From contig NC_087062.1 of assembly GCF_963678635.1 (NCBI RefSeq), forward strand, positions 37,970,518 to 38,034,517: a stretch of DNA of 64,000 nt. The letters are read 5' to 3'. Made by a program: the position numbers and the translations under genes. The number at the start of each line of letters is the position of its first letter. Position 1 is the first letter of the stretch. The DNA comes from Symsagittifera roscoffensis (lineage: Eukaryota > Xenacoelomorpha > Acoela > Convolutidae). Of this stretch, positions 22,472 to 33,900 are shown one piece after another. The notes beneath the pieces were generated by a model. The model worked only from the letters and a program-made list of their open reading frames with translations. It searched no databases and was not told the DNA's origin.

Positions 22472-23986
22472 CTGAAAAGGCAACATAGCCAACTGAGAGT
22501 AACGAACGTAAGGACGAAAACTAACTTGTTTTTTGGAAAAATTTTATTTTTCAATTTTTAAAGAAAAAATACATGCCTTAAAGTTTTTTTTAGTTTCAGA
22601 ACAGTTTATTGTAGGTGCTTTTTGATAAAAACAACCCAAACTGAGAAAACTGGATTAACAGGTAACTCTTTAATTCCGATGGAAAATCTGAACATTAAAA
22701 TCCACTTTCAAAACTAAAATCTGATTTCGTTTTTGATGATCTTTACACGTTTGCTGTTCGATACTGGAGTTTGCATTCTTTTTAACAATGAAAATGAACT
22801 GAACTTAAAAATAAACAAAAATCAAATTGCGAAAAATCAAAATTGAATGCGAACAAATTTCAAGATTTTTTCCTGAAGACCTATATAGAGTCTTCACTAC
22901 GCTAATTTTTTAAATTAAAAACTCATTCATCGCATAATTGCAACTACTTCTAAAGCATCGACTGCCTTGAAATAATCTAAATTTCAGCTGAATACTCAGA
23001 CTGACAACACGCCGCCAAATTGATTTTTTTTCACAGACGCGAAGCAGAACGTCGCACTACTTGCGATAGAAAAAGCATGACTATCACCACTTGCAGATGA
23101 AGCGACAAATCGAAAAATAAAAAAATCGAAAAACTGTTTTTGCTCAAAAAACTATAAAAATTGCAGAAAAAATCTTAAATCTTGGAAGTCAAATACCTGT
23201 ACACACCTTTACCAATTTTACACAGGCCAAGCGATGCTTCTCCTTACTTGCAAACAACACATAAATAATATGACAATAGAGATAACAGCCGTAGAAAAAA
23301 ATACCAAAGAAATTTATCTACCAATAACTTTCCTACATTTGTCTTAATTTTGCCTAGAAAAATTAATTCAATATAAAAGAAGCACCGAGTGGAAAAAATA
23401 TAACCAACTTAAAAAGTGCAGAGGGGAGCGTAAAAATTGTGTTTCACTTAAAGCGACAAAGAATTAGGTCAGTACGCCGATAAAAAAAATATACCGAAAA
23501 AATTTGGGCCGAATAAGGTTGTAAGCGAAAAAAAACCAAAAGGAAATTCGAAGTCAAGGTAAGTAAAATTACAACGTGCATCAAACACTTAAAGTAAATC
23601 AATCACTAAAAGCAACATTTAAAAAAATGCGCACAGAAAAAAAAACGATTCCGAGATGTGGCAACTGAGCCGACAAAAGATAAGCAGACAAATAATCGAC
23701 CGACAATTTTATTTGAAACAGAATATTTCACGCTGAAAAAAACAGGGCCTGGTCAGATTCGAATCCAGGAACTTTGCCCTCCCAGGCGTATTCGTTACTT
23801 CCAGGCTAAGTGGGCCGAAAACGCTACGAATCTGAATTAATTATGAAACAACGTACCACTATAGATGAGTCCAAAAGTCCATTAGAGATGAGTCTTGCGA
23901 GCTACGTTATTTACGGGTAAAAAGTCTAGTACCCGAGTGAAATATCCTTAATTATTGCAAGGATAAAGAACTAAAATTTAACTAAC
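22472..23986 (-). other. SMAD intron containing a SINE-like repeat
   Basis: An intron of 1515 bases with GTTAGT donor and TTTTCAG acceptor. It contains repeat copy C (23031-23815), meaning a tRNA-headed element inserted in the same orientation as the gene. No other coding content was seen. Confidence 0.85.
23031..23815 (-). repeat. tRNA-headed dispersed repeat (SINE-like), copy C, inside SMAD intron
   Basis: The low end (CACAGACGCGAAGCAGAACG..CTACTTGCGATAG) matches copy A. The high end on the minus strand is a tRNA-like head: TTAGCCTGGAAGTAACGAAT, then CCTGGGAGGGCAAAG, then GGATTCGAATCTGACCAGG with a clear B box. The neighbouring string GCCGACAAAA..GAATATTTCA is shared with copies B and D. 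Confidence 0.55.
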
Positions 23987-24645
23987 CTATAACACGCCTA
24001 ATTTGTCTGGTCAACGGATCCCTGGAAGTTCTGTTTATGATCCCCAGACAAAACCTCTGAGAGCTTGAGGGATCGGTTAGGCCATCTATCTGAAACTGGT
24101 TCTCGTCCGCTTGGTAGACCTCGCTTAGCTTCGTTTCGCCTTCGTAATAAGCTACACTACACCAATGACGCACTGGTTCGTACTCCACGATCTGCGAGTA
24201 AGACACGTTGTGCTGCAGTAACGTGTCTGGATGGAGGATACCTTGCTTCAGTTTCTCTGATTCACTCGAGGCGGGTTCTGGTTGATTCGCAGAGGCAGCA
24301 GCTGCAGCACCAGTTATTGCACTGAGGTCGCCGACTGAGTTCAGTGGACGCAAACTATCAATATTAGGCCGTTCGGCGACTGAGGCGGATTGCGGTAGTT
24401 GTAAGTTTAGATTTTCAATCTGTTCGTAATGACTGGGGTTTATACAAGAGGAAGAACGAGCTTTATCTGAGTTAGAGTAGAAGGAAGACAGACAATTTGC
24501 TAAGGAAGAAGTCTTTAGTCCATTGACTGATGGAACATTTGGGTCAATCAACATTTTGTACAGGAACAGATGAGGATGCAGTTTCTCTCCGTTAACCCAT
24601 ATTTTCTGGTCAGTTGTCCTGAAATTAAAGGTTCCATCCAAATAT
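23987..24645 (-). CDS. SMAD protein, linker and N-terminal third of MH2 (internal exon)
   Basis: Exon between acceptor aatcttag and donor ATAG/GTTAGT. The first 150 residues are a Ser/Asn-rich linker with an Ala-rich patch (AITGAAAAAS). The MH2 domain starts at PVRHWCSVAYYEGETKLSEV and runs through FQIDGLTDPSSSQRFCLGII to TRQIRRVI, the strand and helix pattern of every SMAD (WC.IAYYE....VGE, DG.TDPS...RFCLG). The first codon is split with an upstream exon that was not found. The DNA-binding MH1 domain does not appear anywhere in the window upstream of this exon, where retroelements begin, so it is either far upstream or absent. Confidence 0.92.
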
Positions 24646-24883
24646 CTAAGATTTTATTTCACAAAAATCAAATAAAAACATTTTAGAAAATGATACATAC
24701 CACAACCGACGACATTTTCGGACCATCATTTTTCATTACGAAAGAAAACGAACTATACGAAAAAATAACAATTTTAAAACAATGAACAATGAGGTGAAAC
24801 AAAATGATACACAAAGGTGAAGGGAGCTTCGCAGAACTTGCCATGAGAAAAAAATCAAATTCAGAACAAAGATTGTCGGTTAT

Positions 24884-25490
24884 TGTGCGGCACAGAGTAG
24901 CACAGAATTTTCAGGCCATAGTCTTAAAAATACATTTTTCTTTTTTTTCTGTGTGGTGTGAATATGGGCGAAAAACTAGAGCTTAGGAATGTTCGGCATT
25001 CAAAGTAAAATAAGCTATTTAAAAAAATTGTGGGAAAATGACTAGAAAAAGAAACGAAAATCATAAAAATTAGACGAAAAATTTCAAGCTTATATTTAAC
25101 GAGCGGCTACTAAGCTGACAGACCTTGCAATTATCTCAGTTCATACTTGAGTAAACGCCCGTTGATACCAAAAACAAGAAAAACCAAACAATAACTGATC
25201 TTCATACTATGCAAAATAAGGTGACAACTGATAAACCAAGCAAAACTGATAAAAAATAGAAGTTTTAAAAGATAGAATTGAGATAATTGCTAACATGGAT
25301 TTTCAAAATCCGATTAGTGAACATACAAAAAAATAACAACTGTCAATTTGTTTAAGTCAGAGGAAAACTGCTATCTTGTGGAACGAAGGCCGACAAATCA
25401 ATTTTTCCCAGAAAAAAAATTAATTTCATAATAGCTGAAAAAAACAACGTCGGGCAAGGATTCGAGTTCATCGCCAGTATGATATGCGTA
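24884..25490 (-). repeat. tRNA-headed dispersed repeat (SINE-like), copy D
   Basis: The low end matches 14813-14935 (GTCGGTTATTGTGCGGCACA, GTGTGGTGTGAATA). The high end, on the minus strand, is a decayed tRNA-like head with CGAACTCGAATCCTTGCCCG-like B-box sequence, preceded by GCCGACAAAT as in copies B and C. Confidence 0.45.
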
Positions 25491-25739
25491 AATACAAGAT
25501 ATCATGGTATTTTAAAAAAAATCAGAAGCACTGCACTAAGCGGATCCTAAATTATACAGATTTACGCTATCATGATAGACTCAGCACCCTATCCCTCTTT
25601 CTACAAATTCAAATCATATACCTGCTTGCGCTTACTAGATTATTATCATAATAAAAATAGTTAAATGATAATAACATTTTTCAAAATAAAAATAACTCAA
25701 CTAATCATAATGATAATATGAATGTAGCGGCTGACCGCA

Positions 25740-26650
25740 AGGTGTTTCCCCCTCAGTTGGAATTTAGAACCTGTAAGTCAAGTTTGTGCGCTTATTTCTT
25801 GTGCAGTCGAAGAGAATTCTCCAGGTACATGAATTAGAGTCATCGTATCTAGTATAAAAATTATCCCACATCCAAATGAGTAGTCGCCCTTTAAGACCCC
25901 GTAAATCCAAGCAGTGCAAGATATATTGTGAGAAATCATTGTGAATCTTTTACCGAAGCAGTAAGTTCTTGAAATGGATGTACATGGGGAGAAGAAGAAT
26001 GCCCAGACGGCTAAGAGACAATTTGTACCTTCGGTCAGCTGCAATCCATTTGCATGCTTTCTGCTGCAGGCCTTCTGATAGTCTCATTTCTTCAACATCA
26101 AAATTATATCATGTTGAACCATACAGTAGGACTGACATTATCATCGATTTGTACAGGCTTGATTTAGTCTTGGAATTAAGAGGTAGAAGATAACGTTTCA
26201 GCATAGGATGGGTATTGAAAGCTTTTCATTTTCTGATTTCTATGTGTGATGTCCAGCAATAATTCCTCAGTCTTTTTCTTCCGCGACAGTTTCGATTACA
26301 TGCGAGTTAAAGAAGAAGCCATAGGTAGTCAACGTTTTATGGAAACATGGGCCATTTTGAAGCATTGAAGGCAGTAAGATTTCGTTGTATCCAGTCGCAA
26401 ATGTTATTGAGATCATTCTGAAAATCTGAGTTAAAAGAACCTATTCGAACGAATTTTGTGTCATCGGCATATATAAAGCTGGTGGAGTGGTTATAAACAT
26501 CAAGTAAATCATTGATAATTGAAAAAAAAATTAGTGGGCCAAGGATTGACCCTGGTGGAACACCACTACTGACAGAGAATGAGTAGGAAAAGCAGTCAAT
26601 TATTTTGACGCATTGAGTTCTATCAGTCAGATGGTTAGTTATTTCTTCAA
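25740..26650 (-). pseudogene. Non-LTR retrotransposon RT, 3' half, degraded
   Basis: On the minus strand: SSGVPPGSILGPLIFF..INDLL (motif B region), FIYADDTKFVRIG (motif C with intact YADD), then a thumb region with LLYGST and QQKACKWIAADRRYKLS, and a final C-terminal part that stops near 25778. Several frameshifts and stops interrupt it. The next fragment upstream (26671-26913) encodes an ORF1-type segment in the same orientation, so both may come from one element whose middle was deleted. It is a different family from the element at 29.9-34.0 kb. Confidence 0.75.
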
Positions 26651-26670
26651 GATTTTGAGATTTTGTTCTC

Positions 26671-26913
26671 CTAATCTTGCTCGGTTTCGTTTAAGGATTT
26701 GCTGAAGTAAACCTTCAATTTCTCTTCAGGGGTACCATGGTATTGTTTTAGTCTAATAAAAGCACTCGCAAGTACTTTATTTGCGGTCATGCGGTTGCGA
26801 AACTTAACTATCTTTGTTTTTGGTCTGTTGGAATCAGGTTTATATTTGCCTAGTCGAATTGTTGATGTTTTTGAATCTTTCTGCGGTTCCATGTAGTTCA
26901 TAATAGAATTCAT
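26671..26913 (-). pseudogene. Non-LTR ORF1-like fragment (RRM-type region)
   Basis: An 80-codon frame with STIRLGKYKPDSNRPKTKIV, then KFRNRMTANKVLASAFIRLK. Many CR1/Jockey-group ORF1 proteins have this arrangement in an RRM-like domain: RLGK....RPL.V.F.....A..VL..A..LK. It lies just upstream of the RT fragment at 25740-26650 and in the same strand, consistent with a deleted element. No start codon is assured. Confidence 0.55.
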
Positions 26914-27725
26914 GGCTTTTTATATTGTATAATGAAAGTAGTCAAGGTTTCCTTTCAATGTCACCAGCCTTGAACTGCGGTACTCCACTGGTCTTGACTT
27001 TACGCGTTTTATCATCTTCGGGTTTTGTTGTTTTTAATAGCGCAGAGATGTAGGTCTTTCCTTTTCTTTGATCTTATGGTTTAGCTCTTTAAAAAAGCAA
27101 ATTTTTTATTTTCTCGTTTTACCGAAAAACGTGTTTAGGTCACCGCCGTGAGCTGGAAGTATCTGATCTGGAGGCATAGAAGCATCTACTGATTTCCCAG
27201 TCAAGTTCAGTTTTGTCCTCATTTTTTACTTTGGTATTTGGGAGGTGAACAACCTCTGCGGGGTGGTCCACAGATAGCAATACGCTGACCATATTGTTCC
27301 GGAAAAGGAGACCCGCGGTGAGCGATTTCGATTTTGCTCACCTCATAATGATGACAGATTCCAGTCAAAGAAATTGGAAAACCTGATGGTTTCTGAAAAG
27401 GAGACCTGCAGTTTACCATTTATTAGACTTTAATATGGCGACAACTTTTGAAGCGACACTTGTGATTCTCAGGATTCCTTTTAATTTTGTACGAGTCTGA
27501 ATATTCATTGTACTCTATTTTTATTGTCTGTCTTTAAATGATAAAAGCTGCAAAATTTTCCACGCTGTAAATTTTTTCACGCAAACCTCGTTATCTGCAA
27601 TTACTTACTTATCTTTTCCTTCCTCCACATAATACGATTGACCTTTTATGACCGGTCGTGGTGCTTGCTGCGCTGAGGGATCCATATAATGTATACATGC
27701 TTCGCCCGATTGCACAGCTCTTCGG
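26914..27725. other. No gene recognised
   Basis: A minus-strand frame at 27219-27419 has an internal near-repeat (GAAAAGGAGACCTGCAG and GGAAAAGGAGACCCGCGG, about 90 bp apart) but no recognised motif. It may be the downstream part of the SGNH-containing element. Confidence 0.4.
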
Positions 27726-28154
27726 CTAAATTGGCAAGTTCGTCAGCAATGTCTTGTTCGGATACGGTTGAGAGAACTTTACCATCAAAGGCGTCGTTGC
27801 CGCCAGGAAGCAAAACAACATGATTTTGTACCTGTCTGTCTCCGGTGAGAAAGTACTGACACTGCTGAATCGTGCTCCTGCTAGCGACAAGATATTTAAG
27901 TGACGAAACTTGAGATGACTTGCTTGCGAGTCTCTGATAAGGAGATTATCTGATGGAGATGATTTGAATTGATGGTTTCTTCTTTGAGACACAAAATGCA
28001 GAGTCGGCTCAGACAAGGGACATCTTGATAGTATCGATCTCGCAGAACAAATCACAGGAAAATATTTACTAAGTTTATCACAACAATTACGTACAAAAGC
28101 GAAATCGTACTTATTACCGGTAAGTACGATTTTAATTGGAGCAATTTCGAACAA
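27726..28154 (-). pseudogene. SGNH-hydrolase-like (GDSL esterase) retroelement fragment, copy 1
   Basis: On the minus strand it reads LLIRDSQASHL (block I, usually .IGDSH.R.L), NILSLAGA, then after a frameshift VVLLPGGNDAF (block III GGND) and an ADELANLAEELCNRAKHVYI helix and strand. This order matches copy 2 at 29376-29850 on the plus strand: LLIADSQARHL, NVLSLPGAS, VILFVGGNDL, VADDIVDLANFLCERA. SGNH-type esterase domains are known in ORF1 of some CR1-like elements. The catalytic Ser is kept in DS. A perfect 12-bp hairpin (28102-28132) lies within the frame. Confidence 0.6.
28102..28132. repeat. Perfect 12-bp hairpin
   Basis: AAATCGTACTTA (28102-28113) and TAAGTACGATTT (28121-28132) are exact reverse complements separated by 7 bases (TTACCGG). 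It lies in the 5' part of SGNH fragment copy 1. Confidence 0.9.
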
Positions 28155-28273
28155 TTAAGCGATTCACTTACGCGCCTCAGCACTGGAGTCAAGTTTAACT
28201 TACCAACCAGAAACTCAGTGAAATAGCTTCTGGTACTGAAAACCTCGCCTGGCGAACTTCCTTTTCAAAACAG

Positions 28274-29292
28274 GGATAACCCCAAGGATCAATTCTGGGT
28301 CCCCTCCTCTTTCTGCTATTTATTAATGATCTTCCAGAGTGTATGTCTGATATGGACAGTTTCGGGTATGCTGATGATTTCAAAGTAATCGTAACAAATC
28401 AAGTAGCGATGAACAAGGCGACCGATAACATCCAAGCCTGGCTTAATACAAATATGATGCTACCAAACACAAAAAAGTCGCATACTCATAACATCAAAGG
28501 AAACCTTGAAGCACACTTATGCAATTCCAAACTCACCCCCGTACAGTCGCAACGTGACCTAGGGCTCATAGTGCAGCAAAAGCTAAGTTGGAATGAAAAT
28601 TGCAAACGCAGATCGAACAAAGCAATGGGCGCCTTATTCCAAATAAAGCGAAATCTAACATCAAATTGTAACTGGAGAATCAAATTGAATGCATACACTG
28701 GATACGTTGTCTCAATTGCTGTATATGCTTCTCAGACCTGGTTGCCAAATAAAGGAAATTTAACAGAGTTCGAAAAAGTTCAACATCATGCAACAAAATG
28801 GATAATAGGTTCTGACTTACGCTATCGAAATCGGTCAATTAAATTGCATATCCTTCCGTTAAGCCTGTATTTTGAAATGCATGATCTCTTAATGCTTTTA
28901 TCTATTAAAACAGGTGAATTTGATGTTGAAAGTTCAATTGAAAATGAGACAAAATGCAATAATACTCGACAGAGCAATCGAGGTGAATTCAAGTTATCGA
29001 AACCGCGACTAAATAAAACCAACGAAAACTTCTTTCGAAGGACGAAACTACTCTACAACTACGTTCTTCGTGTTTATGAAAGTTTCGGGAAATTTCTAAA
29101 TAAAGCTAGTATTCAGAACATTTACTGGAACTTTTTCACTAAACAATACACCGAATAAAATAAATTTGGAGAGTAATATGCAGATGTGGCAACTGCAATC
29201 CTCTCAGTAAAATAAAACTGAACTGAAGATGAACTGAAAAATAGGTGAAAACCCTTGAAACTCTCTAAATTCTGTATTATTACTATTATTAT
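28274..29292 (+). pseudogene. 5'-truncated copy of the CR1/Jockey-like element
   Basis: Nearly identical to 32978-33990: the same RT C-terminal half (PEC MSDMDSFGYADDFKVIV, with motif C YADD), the thumb and connection region, stop, 3' UTR and (ATT)n-type tail. The open part is 28343-29158 (271 codons). Truncation just before motif B is the usual result of incomplete reverse transcription. It is in direct orientation to the longer copy, 4.7 kb away. Because the two differ by only a few percent, at least one source copy was active recently. Confidence 0.9.
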
Positions 29293-29375
29293 TATAAGTA
29301 AAAATCTATAAACTTATTAAATAGTGTTTTTCATGTTTAATGTCTGTAACCTTGTGTGGAAGGCCCTCAATGGAG

Positions 29376-29850
29376 GGATTTTAGAGACAAGATTTTCAAT
29401 GTCTTTTGCAAGTAGAACACAAAACAGCAAACGATCCAGATATCATATCTTCAAGACTTCTCCAACCAAACAACTCCTAATTGCTGATTCCCAGGCCAGA
29501 CATCTTCGAGCAGGAAACTTGAACGTCTTGTCACTACCCGGTGCCAGTGTAAGACACTTTTACAATTAGCTGCCTCCTCATAATCTGTTCGACCTCGTCA
29601 TTCTTTTTGTCGGAGGAAACGATCTGTATAACTACACCCGACCGACTTTAACCCCAGCTACCCAAGTAGCCGACGACATTGTTGACTTAGCAAATTTCCT
29701 TTGTGAACGAGCTTCCAATCGGAGCGTCATCGGTGTACCGGAGCGTGACGAAAACAAAACGATATCAAAATCTGTAAACGATCTACTTGCCGTGAAATTG
29801 GTAGCTCAAGAATACATCAATCTTTTCTTTTTTCTATGCTTATCTTAACG
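29376..29850 (+). pseudogene. SGNH-hydrolase-like retroelement fragment, copy 2
   Basis: Shows LLIADSQARHL, NVLSLPGAS, then after one stop FDLVILFVGGNDLYNY and VADDIVDLANFLCERASN. The DS and GGND blocks are those of SGNH esterases. It lies directly before the hairpins and ORF1 of the CR1/Jockey-like element and in the same direction, so it could be that element's 5' coding part. However, copy 1 stands alone in opposite orientation beside a truncated copy, so a separate element is also possible. Confidence 0.6.
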
Positions 29851-29873
29851 TGTCCGTTACAGACTAACTTAAT

Positions 29874-29978
29874 CTACCAAAGGTCCCTTCAGGGGCTCAC
29901 AGGTAGAATTTGTTGGTTGTCTCCTCTGATTTAAACTTTCCAAAGGTCCCCTCAGGGGCCACCGGCTAAGTTTAAATC
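29874..29978 (+). repeat. Two tandem hairpins before ORF1 of the non-LTR element
   Basis: Each hairpin encloses AAAGGTCCC(T/C)TCAGGGGC. The first has a 5-bp stem CTACC/GGTAG (29874-29878 with 29902-29906). The second has a perfect 11-bp stem GATTTAAACTT/AAGTTTAAATC (29928-29938 with 29968-29978) with an inner CCCCT/AGGGG pair. Different stems around the same loop suggest a conserved RNA structure in the element's 5' UTR, 75 bases before the ORF1 ATG. Confidence 0.75.
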
Positions 29979-30051
29979 AATCTGTGTTTAAGTTCTCCAC
30001 CCCAATTCTAACGAACTATCCAATTGCCCCAATCGAACTCAAGCAAGTGAA

Positions 30052-30987
30052 ATGACGCGTGACAACTGCGCTACGTGCAACAGGAAAATTAAAAATGCCA
30101 ACAAATTCTTTTGTTGCATTTGTAATAAAACACTTCATTTAACAACAGAGTGTACTGAGTTTGAAAAGAATACTATAGAAGTTCTCATTAAACTTAATGA
30201 CAATCTTATCGACATCTGCAATAGTTGCAAACCGAAAAAACAAGATTTTTTTGTCAAACTTGGAATCAAAGTTGGAAACAAAAATAGACGAAAATCTGAA
30301 AAAGTTTCAAAACGAAACAAATAATCAAATGAAAAAACTTCAGAAACAAATGAAAACCCTAACCGATAAAATTGAAAAGTCAAATAACATCATTACAAAT
30401 ATTCAATCGGAATTCATAAACGTGAAAAAAGATACCAAAACATACAAACAATCCTTAGGAAAAGTGAATCTTGGAAAATCAGTTTCAATTCCCAAAAAAA
30501 CGCCGAGGAGTATATATACGAGGTATACCAGAATCAAGCTCCAGCTCGGCTGATGATAGATTACATGCTGATTTAGCCGAAGTAGAAAAGCTTCTTGAAC
30601 ATCTCAACGTCGAAGATAAAAACTTACTAAAGCGCAAAGACTCGGTAAATATGACGCAAGTAAACAACAACCAAGAACACTCCTGATAAATACTGAAAAC
30701 CCAATCAGCCGAGACCTTATACTGAGGGCGGCACACAAGCTTAAAGATTACCATCCCTATCAAAAACCCGTCTATGTAAATCCTGAACTAAACAGTACGG
30801 ATACCAAAAAGCAAAACGAATGCCTGAAAAAACGTAGAGAGTTAATCGACAGTGATGAAAATCAATTAACCTGAAAGATATTCGGGTAAAAAATCTCATA
30901 ATTGAGATCATGGAAAACAAAAAGTGGATACCATTAGAAAAAAGCTCTTACGGCGATGAGACAAGTGACTCAGAAACCGAAAAATGA
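30052..30987 (+). pseudogene. Non-LTR ORF1: PHD-type finger, coiled coil and RRM-like region, frameshifted
   Basis: Starts ATGACGCGTGACAACTGC and encodes a Cys-rich finger CATCNRK..CCICNKTLHLTTEC..CNSC (30064-30230), typical of ORF1 proteins in CR1/Jockey elements. A frameshift leads to a Lys/Glu/Asn-rich coiled coil (about 30250-30450), a second to RGVYIRGIPES with ADLAEVEKLLEHL, and a third to LLINTENPISRDLILRAAHK and VYVNPELN, an RRM-like region. The last part ends ..SDSETEK at 30987, where the TGA overlaps the ATG of a possible ORF2 start (ATGA at 30984-30987). At least three frameshifts make this copy inactive. ORF1 proteins bind the element RNA. Confidence 0.75.
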
Positions 30988-33900
30988 CAAGCAACAATCT
31001 CAATTATGACTTTTAATACTCGAAGCTTAGTAGATATAAACAGTAGAACAAAGTTTTCAAATACGCTAAATACACACGATTACGATATTTTATGCTTAAC
31101 AGACACTTGGTTAACTTGTGATATCCCATCAGCAGCCCTTTTCCTAAATAAATATCAGGTATATAGAAAAGACCGAATGACAAATGATGATCGTAAAACA
31201 AAACATGGTGGAGTACTAATTGCAATCAAAAACGACATTCTTCACGAACATATCTCATTACAAAATGAACATTTCGATTGTATAACCATCAAAATTAAAA
31301 CTAAAAAAGACAGCGCAATTTTGCTTTGTTGCATATACAATGCTCCGTACCCAAGTGTCTACCAATGGGAAATAAAGGATTTGAAAACCTTATTAGAAAA
31401 TATTCAGCTTAAGGCAAAGGAGTGTCAATATAATCTGATCATTCTAACAGGTGACTTAAATCTATCACAAACGAACTGGTTAACTATGTCATCAAATCTT
31501 GATTACGAAAAAAAAAATAATTGATTCACTTGTAGAAAGAAACTTCAGTAATCAATCGACTGATCAATTAGACGTCGTCCTAGCCAATAATCCAGATTCC
31601 ATGGTCAACTGCGAATATGGTTATAGTTAACAAAATGATCTTATGCAAAACGACAAAAGTTTTTCCGACCATAAACCAATTGTTACAACCATCGACCTCG
31701 AAAAGGAGGAAACGCAATTTGCAGTAACTGATATAAAATACGCTTTTAACAAGGCTGACTGGGACGAACTTAATAAAAGTATCCTCCAGGAACCCTTTCA
31801 ACCGTATTGCTATAGTAATTTAGATGAATTGTTAAAGCAATGGTACGAATGGTTGTGGAAGAAAATAGATAAACACGTACCAAGAATTATCAAACATAGA
31901 TCCCAGCTACCCCCCTGGATTTCCAATGTTACATCAAATCTTATGAATAAGCTGAAAACAATGAAAAAACGAAAAAGTGTAACTCTTAGCAAATTGACTA
32001 AACTCAAACGCTTTGAAAAGCAAATCAAACTTGAATCCGAGAAAGACCTCGCTGAATATGAAAAATCAGTATTTGAAGGAAGAACGTTGAGTAAAATACA
32101 GAAATACTTGAAATGTATACGAAAAACACCCTCAATTCCCCCAACAGTAAATTTTGATAAGACAGTAGCGTCAATAAATGTTTAAAAGGCTGAAGTTTTT
32201 AATCAATACTTCGCGTCTGTCTTCAGTAAATCTAATATGCAGCTTGGAAGAGAACCAAATAACATAGTAAACACAGCTAACTACACTGAAAAACAAATAA
32301 GCTACATATTGTTTGAACTTAATCCTGACAAATCAACCGGACCCGATAAAATTGGAAACACTCTTAAACAAGTGTCACAAAACCCTGATCTTTAGAACAT
32401 GTCTAAACAAGCAATGTTTGTTACCCCAGCTACTGGAAAATATGCCAAATAACAACAATATTCAAAGAGGGCAACAAAGCTGATGTAACCTGCTACCGTC
32501 CCATCAGCCTTCAGTAAATCTAATATGCAGCCTGGAAATGAACCAAATAACATAGTAAACACAGCTAACTACACTGAAAAACAAATAAGCTGATATGTCT
32601 AAAGCCTCCTATGTTGTTGCTCAAAAGTCTCGGAAAAACTCCTTTTTGATAAAATTTATTGTTTCTTTCATTCAAAATTCCACACAAGTCAATACGGCTT
32701 TAGAAAAAGACGATCGGCGACACTGCAACTAATATACTTTCTCGACGAAATATACGAATGCAATGATCTAGAATCTGTCAATGAGTTAAGTGTTCTTCAT
32801 CTCGGCTTTGCCAAAGCGTTTGACACAGTACCGCATAGTGTGCTAATTAGCAAATTAAGGTCTCTTGGAATTGGTGGAAACATCTTAGGACTTCTAAAAT
32901 CATACTTAAGCCAACGCAAGCAATACGTGCAAATAAGCGGCGCAAAATCAACCCTAAGAAATGTAACCAGCGGTGTTTCCCCAAGGATCGATTCTGGGTC
33001 CCCTCCTCTTTCTGCTATTTATTAATGATCTTCCAGAGTGTATGTCCGATATGGACAGTTTCGGGTACGCTGATGATTTCAAAGTAATCGTAACAAATCA
33101 AGTAGCGATGAACAAGGCGACCGATAACATCCAAGCCTGGCTTAATACAAATATGATGCTACCAAACACAAAAAAGTCGCATACTCTTAACATCAAACGA
33201 AACCTTGAAGCACACTTATGCAATGCCAAACTCACCCCCGTACAGTCGCAACGTGACCTAGGGCTCATAGTGCAGCAAAACCTAAGTTGGAATGAAAATT
33301 GCAAACGCAGATCGAACAAAGCAATGGGCGCCTTATTCCAAATAAAGCGAAATCTAACATCAAATTGTAACTGGAGAATCAAATTGAATGCATACACTGG
33401 ATACGTTGTCCCAATTGCTGTATATGCTTCTCAGACTTGGTTGCCAAATAAAGGAAATTTAACAGAATTCGAAAAAGTTCAACATCATGCAACAAAATGG
33501 ATAATAGGTTCTGAATTAAGCTATCGAAATCGGTTAATTAAATTGCATATCTGTCCGTTAAGCCTGTATGTTGAAATGCATGATCTCTTAATGCTTTTAT
33601 CTATTAAAACAGGTGAATTTGATGTTGAAAGTTCAATTGAAAATGAGACAATATGCGATAATACTCGACAGAGCAATCGAGGTGAATTCAAGTTATCGAA
33701 ACCGCGACTTAATAAAACCAACGAAAACTTCTTTCGAAGGACGAAACTACTCTACAACTACGTTCTTCGTGTTTATGAAAGTTTCGGGAAAATTCTAAAT
33801 AAAGCTAGTATTCAGAACATTTACTGGAACTTTTTCACTAAACAAAACACCGAAGAAAATAAATGTACTGGGAGAGTAATATGCAGATGTGGCAACTGCA

